Assembly (NCBI RefSeq): GCF_000974425.1
Contig: NZ_CP010429.1
Span: 3,782,001 to 3,846,000, forward strand
DNA: 64,000 nt
Direction: 5' to 3'
Source: Spirosoma radiotolerans
GTDB lineage: Bacteria; Bacteroidota; Bacteroidia; Cytophagales; Spirosomataceae
Both the position numbers and the translations under genes were made by a program. Below the pieces are notes generated by a model that worked only from the letters and a program-made list of their open reading frames with translations, was not told the DNA's origin and made no database searches. Below, piece after piece: positions 1 to 7,374 of this stretch (position 1 is its first letter; every line of letters begins with the position of its first letter).

Positions 1-495
1 TTAGCCGAGCGCCGACGCTGGATTCTGTTTTTCGATGAAGCCGATGCGCTCTTCGGGAAACGGACGGAAACAACGTCGTCGAACGACCGCCATGCAAACC
101 AGGAAGTGGCATTTTTGCTCCAGCGTATGGAAAATTTTCCGGGTGTGATTGTGTTGGCCACCAACCTAAAAGACAACATCGACGAAGCCTTCGCCCGTCG
201 GTTCCAGTCCATGATCTATTTCCCGGCGCCCAACGTATCGAAACGGGCGAATTTATGGCGGCAGGCCTTTAAAGGCTCGGTTGAGGTTGATCCCAAAGTT
301 GATTTCGACAAACTGGCCGAGCGATTCGCCATTACAGGCGCTATTATCATGAACGTGTTGCGTTCCTGCGTCATGATCTCGGTGAACCGGCAACGTCCCA
401 TTACCCAGGATGACATCTTAATAAGTCTGAACAGGGAGTTTCACAAAGAAGGAAAATCATTGGAGGATGTAGAAAAACAGACCATGCGAAGGTAA
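1..495 (+). CDS. AAA+ ATPase, C-terminal part (5' end outside window), possible eCIS ATPase
   Basis: The reading frame is open from the first base, so the gene is cut by the window edge and its Walker A is missing. Visible: Walker B ILFFDEADALFG (codons 8-19), a long QRMENFPG helix region, sensor-1 VLATN, an RRF arginine-finger region, and a C-terminal lid with ITGAII and ITQDDI. This is the CDC48/FtsH-like single-AAA module type found with extracellular contractile injection systems (Afp15/Pvc15-like) and also in some unrelated loci. The three proteins that follow look like exported cargo, which favours the eCIS reading, but no sheath, tube or baseplate gene is visible here. ATPase identity is solid; the eCIS role is inference. 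Confidence 0.8.
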   Translation, partial: LAERRRWILFFDEADALFGKRTETTSSNDRHANQEVAFLLQRMENFPGVIVLATNLKDNIDEAFARRFQSMIYFPAPNVSKRANLWRQAFKGSVEVDPKVDFDKLAERFAITGAIIMNVLRSCVMISVNRQRPITQDDILISLNREFHKEGKSLEDVEKQTMRR

Positions 496-580
496 AAAAC
501 TAAATAGCTGATAAGGATTCATTAATAAATAGTAGACGCATAGAAGTGAAAAAGTTATAGACTCAAAAATAGCAAAAGCA

Positions 581-1840
581 ATGACTTGGAAACAAAAAAG
601 CGTTCAAAAGCAAGCAGAACCTCAGAATGCTAAAAGTGGCACAAATGGTAAAAAAATAGATCCCCCTAAGAAAAAAGGATTTGTGCCTCACGTCAAAGTG
701 TTGCCCAATGCTGGTTTATCCTCCGTACCTGAAGATTGGGAAAAAGGTAGTTCTCCAATTTTGATTGAAGTTTTGATTACGGAGAAAGCAAAAGCAAAAA
801 GTCTAATTCAATCCTTAGTTGATGCCAACAAAATTTCGACTGTCAAACGAGCATTAGCCATTGGGCTCAATGGTAAAGGTAAAGATGCTGATAAAACACT
901 AACAGCCGATTGTAAAGAACTTGTAGAGTTAATGAAAAAAAACGGCCTTCCAGGCTTTTGTATTGCTTTTTCATGGGCACCTATAAGTACTGACCCGGAA
1001 ATGAAAGGCTATGTGTTTCCATTTAAAGAAGCACGTAGTCTGTTGACTACGGATGCGTTGGCCCAAAAATTTCACTCAGAGCTCGAATCTAAAACCGGGC
1101 AAGTAATTGTTCGTACAATGGATCAGGATGTTAGCAATGATCCTTTACTTACCACCAGTGAAGATAATTTCTTCGAAAACGAGTTGATCCCTCATCTGCT
1201 GCTTAACCCAAAGGCACTTTTTACCGGTGGATACGATTGGGATACTAATTCTGAGCATATTACAGCGAGATTATCTGAAAAAAAGAAAAATGTTATCTAC
1301 GCCGATAAAATTGCTGAAGCCATTGCTATAATTAATACGAAAGAACATGAGGTTCGTGAAGCCCTAATGGCGGAGCATTCTAAAAGTGTGTACATGCCGG
1401 AACCTAATACGTATATGAATCTACATCATCGCCGTGCGGTAACACCTGAAAACTTGAATAATAATCAGCTAGTAGATGAAGTGAGTCAGCAAAATGAAGG
1501 AACCGTATTCGCAAAAATGGGCAAGGTAAGTCGCCATGAAAACCAAATTAAGACGACAAAACCTATTAAACAACACCTGGACAATTTAATTAGCGCTTTT
1601 GCTGATATTTTGGCGAAACCAAATCAAGGAAGTCGTTCAACTGAAATAGAAAAAATTATTAAAGAAGCTCACCAATCTCATCTTAGTGAAAATGTGACCG
1701 ATAGAAATATAAAAAAGCAAATGTCAGAAGTGGACAAAAATTTCTATGTGCAAGATGAATTAGATAAAATTAACCGGATAGTCAAGCATTACAGAGACGA
1801 GTGCGTTAGCGATATCGTAAAATGCTTTGAACAAGTTTAA
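581..1840 (+). CDS. orphan protein with possible GT-A-like DxD core; putative injected cargo
   Basis: I do not recognise the family. The 419-residue protein starts with about 33 basic, Lys/Gln-rich residues that look disordered, followed by alternating strand/helix segments (residues 58-66, 90-97, 123-131, 173-179) and then VRTMDQDV with a D181-Q-D183 motif. A hydrophobic strand ending in DxD is how nucleotide-sugar-binding glycosyltransferases of the GT-A fold are organised, so a glycosyltransferase-like cargo is possible but unproven. The C-terminal 150 residues are charged and helical. Base composition is clearly more AT-rich than the neighbours, which suggests transfer. The gene lies directly behind the ATPase and before a second copy of that ATPase's 3' end. 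Confidence 0.6.
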   Translation: MTWKQKSVQKQAEPQNAKSGTNGKKIDPPKKKGFVPHVKVLPNAGLSSVPEDWEKGSSPILIEVLITEKAKAKSLIQSLVDANKISTVKRALAIGLNGKGKDADKTLTADCKELVELMKKNGLPGFCIAFSWAPISTDPEMKGYVFPFKEARSLLTTDALAQKFHSELESKTGQVIVRTMDQDVSNDPLLTTSEDNFFENELIPHLLLNPKALFTGGYDWDTNSEHITARLSEKKKNVIYADKIAEAIAIINTKEHEVREALMAEHSKSVYMPEPNTYMNLHHRRAVTPENLNNNQLVDEVSQQNEGTVFAKMGKVSRHENQIKTTKPIKQHLDNLISAFADILAKPNQGSRSTEIEKIIKEAHQSHLSENVTDRNIKKQMSEVDKNFYVQDELDKINRIVKHYRDECVSDIVKCFEQV

Positions 1841-1858
1841 TACTAAGTAAGACGATTT

Positions 1859-2050
1859 TTCGATAAACTGGCCGAGCGGTTCGCCATCACAGGCACTGTT
1901 ATCAGGAACGTGTTGCGTTCCTGCGTCATGATCTCGGTGAACCGGCAACGCCCCATTACCCAGGATGACATCTTAATAAGCCTGAACCGGGAGTTTCACA
2001 AAGAAGAAAAGTCATAGGAAAAGGTGGAGCAACAGACGATGCGGAGGTGA
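1859..2050 (+). pseudogene. remnant copy of the AAA ATPase 3' end
   Basis: These 192 bases align without gaps to bases 304-495, the 3' end of the upstream ATPase gene, at about 89 percent identity by eye. Translated, it gives the same helix-lid sequence (FDKLAERFAITG...ITQDDILISLNREFHKE). An in-frame TAG at 2015-2017 replaces the TTG of copy 1, so it stops about 11 codons early, and there is no start codon or 5' portion. Before the stop, six of nine differences are synonymous, which means the two copies diverged while both were coding. It is best read as a scar of recombination that placed the gene at 581-1840 behind the ATPase. Confidence 0.85.
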
Positions 2051-2105
2051 TCGTCTGTTATCATAGCAATTTTACTTTTTCTAAGCGTTCGAAACGCTGT
2101 CAGAA

Positions 2106-3440
2106 TTATTTAGGAATGGGCACGGCGCGAACCCATGTACGGAAAAATGTGCGCTTACCCGGCACAGCCTTGGGCGCGGTGCCCGCCAACAGCTTCTGGC
2201 TCATTTGCCTCTGCAAAGGCGCCTGACCTGGCCGCTTCACCGGCACATTCATCGTCTTCGCAAAAAGAAAACTAGCTTCACCAAAATCACCGGCCCCACC
2301 TTGCTCAACCAACTCTTCAATAAATTCATCGGTATTGAAACCATCAATTTTGGGGAGAATAACGGCAAGTTCTGTGCGATTGAATTTAGCTGAGTTATCG
2401 TCGAGCCTGGTCAGGAGCGCGTACCAAGCATCTGCATTCTTGTGATATTTTTTATCAATATAGCTGGTAAATGCCCACAAGTCGGACCATCTTTTTTTAT
2501 ATTTATCATAGCCCGCCTTTACGTTCTTGTATTCCTCAGGAAATTTCTTTGCTAGTGCAAAGGCAAGTGCCCCACTCGAAGCCAGACGATGCCCCAGCGT
2601 GGGTGTCTTATGATGTATGGCCTCATCAACAAATGCCACAACACCTTTTTCCGGAATGACCGTCATGCCAATCTCTGTCGGAGTACCATGAGCCACCTTT
2701 GCGCGTTGTACGTCTCGAACGAAGACGGATGGCATGTGCTCCGAAATATGCGTATCATATTTATCATTACTACCCGGATTGACGATGAATTCGGGACCTG
2801 GAACCGGCTCATCATTCACAAAATTGAGATTGACAAATAGGGTTTGCCCATTGGTATCTTTGTGGAACTTTGTCTGTCCCTTATCCCTGTCGCGGTAGTA
2901 ATGTATCTCAACAATTACTTTCCAGTCTTCCCCAATTATATCACTCTTCCGTAAATAGTCGAGCTGGCCAGCGGTTTCCATGGTAGCCAGTGTATTGGTA
3001 ATAATTTGATTTTCAACGCCAGCTGCTTTGGCCAAGTCAAAAGAACTCTTTCCGATGCAGTTTCCCTGGAGATCGATTAGTCTAGCGCCCGAAATCAGCG
3101 TCCTCAGGTCACTATCTGGAGATACCGTAAGTTCGATCCCACCCACACAAGTATTAGCCGCATAAAGTCTCTGCTCGTCCTCACCAAGCCTATTGATTTG
3201 CTCTTCCAGGCCCCTAACGATCTCGTCCTGAAGCCTGACCTCAGGCCCCTTGAATACCTGTGGCTTCGCTAATACGGTCATTACCTCGCTAGAGTTCAAG
3301 GGTTCCAATCGGGCCTTCAACGAAATTTCCTCTTCCTCTTCACGAGTAGGCAGATGGCCCGTTCTGGCAGGTAACGTTGCACTTCCCCTTCTTTCCTTCT
3401 TCCTGGGGGAACTTTTCATTGGACTTTCCTTCGCTAGCAT
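2106..3440 (-). CDS. putative 2-oxoglutarate/Fe(II) oxygenase-like protein; putative cargo
   Basis: A 444-residue protein. Residues 1-45 are basic then acidic low-complexity sequence, likely disordered. The core from about residue 172 carries FHKD (H193, D195), a strand LFVNLNF, and further on VVAFVDEAIHH...GHR (H276/H277 and R285). HxD, a distal His and an Arg eight to nine residues later is the metal and 2-oxoglutarate binding pattern of Fe(II) dioxygenases. The N-terminal 100-160 region and the helical C-terminus (290-444) are unassigned. A nearby second Met (residue 8) could be the true start. It converges on the ATPase remnant. Enzyme class is moderately supported by motif spacing; substrate is unknown. 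Confidence 0.6.
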   Translation of the reverse strand: MLAKESPMKSSPRKKERRGSATLPARTGHLPTREEEEEISLKARLEPLNSSEVMTVLAKPQVFKGPEVRLQDEIVRGLEEQINRLGEDEQRLYAANTCVGGIELTVSPDSDLRTLISGARLIDLQGNCIGKSSFDLAKAAGVENQIITNTLATMETAGQLDYLRKSDIIGEDWKVIVEIHYYRDRDKGQTKFHKDTNGQTLFVNLNFVNDEPVPGPEFIVNPGSNDKYDTHISEHMPSVFVRDVQRAKVAHGTPTEIGMTVIPEKGVVAFVDEAIHHKTPTLGHRLASSGALAFALAKKFPEEYKNVKAGYDKYKKRWSDLWAFTSYIDKKYHKNADAWYALLTRLDDNSAKFNRTELAVILPKIDGFNTDEFIEELVEQGGAGDFGEASFLFAKTMNVPVKRPGQAPLQRQMSQKLLAGTAPKAVPGKRTFFRTWVRAVPIPK

Positions 3441-3659
3441 ATAAGATACTGTTTTTCAGCAGCTATAATTAGCAAAATTGAGAATACAAACAACAGTATC
3501 AGCGCCATTTTCGAACAACTGGTAGGCTATTTTTTTATCGTTTTCAAACCGATTCTTCAACTAAAAAATGATCTATATTTGGTATGAGCAGGCAGCATAA
3601 GGCACGTCCGTAACCACTGGCTGATTTTCTTTATCTAACTATAAAATCCGATAGAACAG

Positions 3660-4850
3660 ATGCCACATACAAATCGGAACCTCGACCGTCGGGTTACCCG
3701 AAAGAAGAAAAATACGGCCTCGGCTGGCAGCAACGCAACCGCCCGAATTCCCGCTACAAAGCGCAACACCGTGCTGGAGCAAGCATATCAGCAACGGCTC
3801 ATACTGCATGCCCCCAGAGTAAAAGATCGGCCTGTCGTAGGACTGCCTGCCGTATATGGTCATTGGGGACGTAATCAGATTAACACCAACAACCGGCTGA
3901 AAACAAAACCCTACCGGATGCCTCAGATTCAGCACCAGGCCAATTTTGGCGGTACCGGACTAGATGAGATGGTAAGCACAGATACTGTTGCTTCCATTGT
4001 TGAGTTGATGAATAAGAATGGAAGCACTCGCAAACACATTATGAATGTAACAGAGTTGTTGTCAAGAGAGCGCGAAGAAGTACGTTATCTGCTCTGGACA
4101 ACCAAAGACACTGAACGACCACTTAGTGGCCATCCAGGATCGCTGAGCAAAAGCCAGACCGATATGCGTAGAGGCCTGACAGGTGGCCACGGGGATAAAG
4201 ATAATATACGTGCCAATTGGGTGCTCAATCAATACAAGTCAGGAGCCGGTACCGAACAAGAGAAGCTGGCCGATACGATTATCATGGCTAGCATCATGAC
4301 CAATCAACTATTCAGCGAACCTTTTGCTCAACTTGATACGGTTTCGCCAACCTCCACTGCGCTAAATGCCTATCACCCTGTGCATGGGAGAATGTACAAC
4401 AGGGCTTTGAATGGTTCAGTTACTAAAACCGATGGTTTTAGAAGAGCGGCCATCAACACGCACAACGCCCGTGAACGCCGTAAATGGGCTACTGCCGATC
4501 GATTAATGCGTCGTGGTTATCATCATCTGGTTGATCCAGAGATACATCAGTGGATTACAAAAGGAGAGGGGTGGGCAGACGGACTGCATATGTATATGAA
4601 AGAAGTAGGTGGTGAGAAGATTACGGATTCAGGACCAACATCGTCAACCGCTTATGTAGCTCAAAAAACAGACAGGCAGCTAACGATGAGCGAGTGGAAT
4701 ACGGCTGTTCAGAATAAAACTATGCAGCCAGCAATTGGCAAACCCAGACCCTTGATGAGTCAGGTGACACCCCTACCCCTGGTAACCATAAAAGCTCGTC
4801 CGTTAAAACAACAAAAGCTTACCCACTATTTCAAAAGGCGTCATAAATAA
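3660..4850 (+). CDS. orphan protein with C-terminal PCNA-interacting-peptide-like motif; putative cargo
   Basis: I do not recognise the family. The 396-residue protein begins with about 40 Arg/Lys/Thr-rich residues of disordered character (RRVTRKKK), followed by a mostly helical body rich in His, Arg and Trp. The last residues include QQKLTHYF (384-391) and then KRRHK, matching the consensus Q-x-x-[LIM]-x-x-aromatic-aromatic of a PIP box at the extreme C-terminus, where such motifs usually sit. Bacteria have no PCNA, so if meaningful this points to a eukaryotic target. The gene is divergent from the oxygenase-like gene, with a 219-bp spacer between. Function is unknown; the motif could be chance. 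Confidence 0.55.
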   Translation: MPHTNRNLDRRVTRKKKNTASAGSNATARIPATKRNTVLEQAYQQRLILHAPRVKDRPVVGLPAVYGHWGRNQINTNNRLKTKPYRMPQIQHQANFGGTGLDEMVSTDTVASIVELMNKNGSTRKHIMNVTELLSREREEVRYLLWTTKDTERPLSGHPGSLSKSQTDMRRGLTGGHGDKDNIRANWVLNQYKSGAGTEQEKLADTIIMASIMTNQLFSEPFAQLDTVSPTSTALNAYHPVHGRMYNRALNGSVTKTDGFRRAAINTHNARERRKWATADRLMRRGYHHLVDPEIHQWITKGEGWADGLHMYMKEVGGEKITDSGPTSSTAYVAQKTDRQLTMSEWNTAVQNKTMQPAIGKPRPLMSQVTPLPLVTIKARPLKQQKLTHYFKRRHK

Positions 4851-5188
4851 TGTCTCTGTAAAGCCGGATCACACAATTGTGAGTAGACTTTACGGATTTC
4901 AGGACCCATCCAGGAAATATTCACGGTGATTAAGGCTCGGTGCGCTGGTAAAGCGTCGAATCTAACAGGTCCTATCGACTACGCCTTTGCCAACCCGTTT
5001 CGGTCGATTCGTCACTTCCCACTTCTGGCCCCCAGAAACGCGCTTAACTTTGGCAGATAGAGACCGGCTGTCATCGCCATTAAGCTGAATCGTTACGCTA
5101 TATTTGTAGGCCAGGCGCGCTGACGTATTTATTGGTTGAAACAGCCCCGAACGACGGCTACATGCCAAACATTTAAACTAGTTAAGTA
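4851..5188. other. intergenic spacer between cargo region and OLD-like ATPase
   Basis: A 338-bp spacer. It contains a weak hairpin just after the stop at 4850 (GTAAAG near 4858, a CACAATTGTG palindrome, CTTTAC near 4888) that may terminate the upstream gene. A 68-codon open frame on the minus strand (4962-5168) encodes a plausible but unrecognised segment (VTIQLNGDDSRS); it has no visible signal or motif and might be the decayed end of a larger gene. I do not call it as a gene. Confidence 0.5.
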
Positions 5189-7309
5189 ATGCCTTTTGTT
5201 TTGACGTCATTCCGGGTCACGAATTTCAGGTCAATTGTTGATTCGGGTGAGTTGTCGATAAATGAGTACATGTGCCTGGTCGGAACGAATGAGTCCGGCA
5301 AGACAAATTTGCTGGTTGCGCTACAAAAACTGAACCCAGCCGATGGGGCGCCAATTGATCCGTTAGCCGATTACCCGCGTAAGCACTACGCAACCTACGA
5401 GACCGACGCGGCTAAAGAGCCGTTCATTCGGGCAACGTTTGCGCTGGACGCATCGACCAGAGCGCAGCTGTCGTCACTCGTGGGCGCAGGCTACCCAACG
5501 GAGCTGTTGGCAACGGTTGAAGTAGCCCGCTATTACACAGGTTTACGGGATGTAAATTTTCCGGCTTCGTGTCTGGAGCAGTATCCAAATAAATACATCC
5601 ATACCCTGCTAGGCGCCTTTTGGGAAACGTACTTAGCCAGTGATCTGATCGCCAGGGACAAAGAAGAAAATACACAGGACTTACGGGAGTTTATCGATCG
5701 ACTGATCGCGCTTTTGCCGGAATCGGGAAGCCTGGGCGAATATGATGTGTATAACCTTGTGGCTCAGATCGATGAATTTATTACGGTCAAGTATTCCCGG
5801 CGGCAGCCGTTTCGGGTTTTTGTCGATGAGCAGTTAAAAACACCCCTCGAAAACATTGCCCGGCTATTGGCCAATAAGCGCATTGTGCTCTCCGCAGAAC
5901 AGCAACGGCTGTTTCTTGAGCAACTCCCCCGCTTTATCTACTATTCCGAGTACAGCAACCTGGATGCTGAAATTTATCTGCCCCATGTGATCCAGAATAG
6001 TAACCGTCAGGACCTGGGTTTTCGGGAACAGGCCAAAGTGCGTACGCTAAACGTGTTATTTGATTTCGTTCGACTGAAGCCGGAAGAAATGCTGGAATTA
6101 GGATCGGAGGTACGTCACACGAAGATCCTTACCCGCGATTCGTATGGCCGAATCGAGAGCACAGAAATCGAAACTGCGCCGGAAAATAGCGTCGATCAGG
6201 AACGGGAAAACAAAAAGAAACGAGAGATCATCCTTCAAACCGCTTCGGCTCAGCTTACAAAGGCTTTTCAGGACTGGTGGCGTCAGGGTAATTACCGGTT
6301 TCGGTTCCAGGCCGATGGGAATCACTTTCGAATTTGGGTGAGCGACGACAAACGACCCGAAGAAATTGAACTGGATGGCCGCAGCAAAGGCCTGCAATGG
6401 TTTTTCAGTTTCTTTTTAACGTTTCGGGCCGAGCAGGCAAACAGCCACGCGAATTGCATTTTACTGCTCGACGAACCTGGTCTTTCCCTGCATCCCATTG
6501 CTCAACAGGACCTGTTGAACTTCCTTCATTCGCTTTCCCGAACCAATCAACTCATTTACACAACACATTCGCCTTTCATGATTGGCAGCCAGGCATTGGG
6601 CAACCTGAACATGATACAGGTTGGGCCGGACGGCAACTCGGTTGTTTCGGCTGTTTACCAGGCATCGCCATCGGATGCAAACGCATCCTTTTACCCAATC
6701 CGGGCGGCCCTGAATCTGCGTGTGTCAGACCAGTTGCTAACAGGACGGTCTCTGGTGCTGGTCAATGCAGTGTCGAGCCAGATTTACCTGCAGCTTGTAC
6801 AGTCCTACCTCCTGCGAACGGGTCAGCATCCGCCCATAAAAGACCTTTTATTTGTCCCTACGGCTTCGCTGGCCGATATAGAACCCTCGACCCGTGTGCT
6901 GTTCCAGCAAGCCGGGGCGATGCCCTATGTGTTGCTCGATGGAACGGCAAAGGAGTGTACCGTGGCTAAAAGCCTACAGCAAACCGGGTATAAAGAATCG
7001 CCCGGACGGGTCATTACGTTGGGTGACTCTCAGGTAATGGAAGATTTATTCCCCGCCAATGAACTGGCCCGGCAGTTTTCCCGGATGTATCGCGGCCTGA
7101 AAACGGATGATTTTGACTACATACTGCAACCTGACCAACCGATCATGGGTCAAATAGCGTCGTTTGCAGAAGCCAACGATTACCTGTTGGACCAGGACTG
7201 GCGGCTAACCCTTGCTCAACGCACAGCGAAAGTATTCGATACGATGGCTACCCGTCTTCAGCCTGAAACCGTTCAGCAGTGGGTTGCCTTGTTTAAGAAG
7301 CTGGGATGA
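5189..7309 (+). CDS. OLD-like AAA ATPase with degenerate Toprim-like domain
   Basis: A 706-residue SMC/ABC-type ATPase. Seen: an N-terminal FRVTNFRSI strand, Walker A VGTNESGKTN (31-40), a long charged helical middle, an ABC-signature-like SKGLQWFFSFF, Walker B CILLLDEPGLSLHP (about 422-435) and the H-loop TTHSPFMI. After the ATPase, at about 522-531, LVLVNAVSSQIYL aligns with the place where OLD-family Toprim domains have LVEGxSDxxYL; the Glu and Asp are gone here. A downstream PYVLLDG keeps an Asp. OLD proteins are DNA-acting ATPase-nucleases, often in phage defence (for example Gabija GajA). Here nuclease activity looks lost or altered, so a sensor or regulatory role is possible. It converges on the kinase gene. 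Confidence 0.8.
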   Translation: MPFVLTSFRVTNFRSIVDSGELSINEYMCLVGTNESGKTNLLVALQKLNPADGAPIDPLADYPRKHYATYETDAAKEPFIRATFALDASTRAQLSSLVGAGYPTELLATVEVARYYTGLRDVNFPASCLEQYPNKYIHTLLGAFWETYLASDLIARDKEENTQDLREFIDRLIALLPESGSLGEYDVYNLVAQIDEFITVKYSRRQPFRVFVDEQLKTPLENIARLLANKRIVLSAEQQRLFLEQLPRFIYYSEYSNLDAEIYLPHVIQNSNRQDLGFREQAKVRTLNVLFDFVRLKPEEMLELGSEVRHTKILTRDSYGRIESTEIETAPENSVDQERENKKKREIILQTASAQLTKAFQDWWRQGNYRFRFQADGNHFRIWVSDDKRPEEIELDGRSKGLQWFFSFFLTFRAEQANSHANCILLLDEPGLSLHPIAQQDLLNFLHSLSRTNQLIYTTHSPFMIGSQALGNLNMIQVGPDGNSVVSAVYQASPSDANASFYPIRAALNLRVSDQLLTGRSLVLVNAVSSQIYLQLVQSYLLRTGQHPPIKDLLFVPTASLADIEPSTRVLFQQAGAMPYVLLDGTAKECTVAKSLQQTGYKESPGRVITLGDSQVMEDLFPANELARQFSRMYRGLKTDDFDYILQPDQPIMGQIASFAEANDYLLDQDWRLTLAQRTAKVFDTMATRLQPETVQQWVALFKKLG

Positions 7310-7322
7310 CTAAAAGTACCTT

Positions 7323-7348
7323 TTGTCATCCTGACGTCAGGATGACAA
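7323..7348. repeat. 26-bp perfect palindrome between convergent genes
   Basis: TTGTCATCCTGACGTCAGGATGACAA reads the same on both strands and lies between the OLD-like ATPase and the kinase gene, which converge. It can form a tight hairpin and may act as a two-way terminator. Its half-site TGTCATCCTGACG closely resembles the arm of the hairpin at 36751-36794, so it may be a member of a dispersed palindromic repeat family. Confidence 0.75.
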
Positions 7349-7374
7349 TAAACTGAATTACCAGTCTCCTTCTC

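Noticed and set aside
4809..4832. QQKLTHYF as a bacterial beta-clamp binding motif
   Set aside because: The clamp motif is QL(S/D)LF or a QLxLxL variant; the Leu/Phe spacing here does not fit, while the PCNA-type spacing does.
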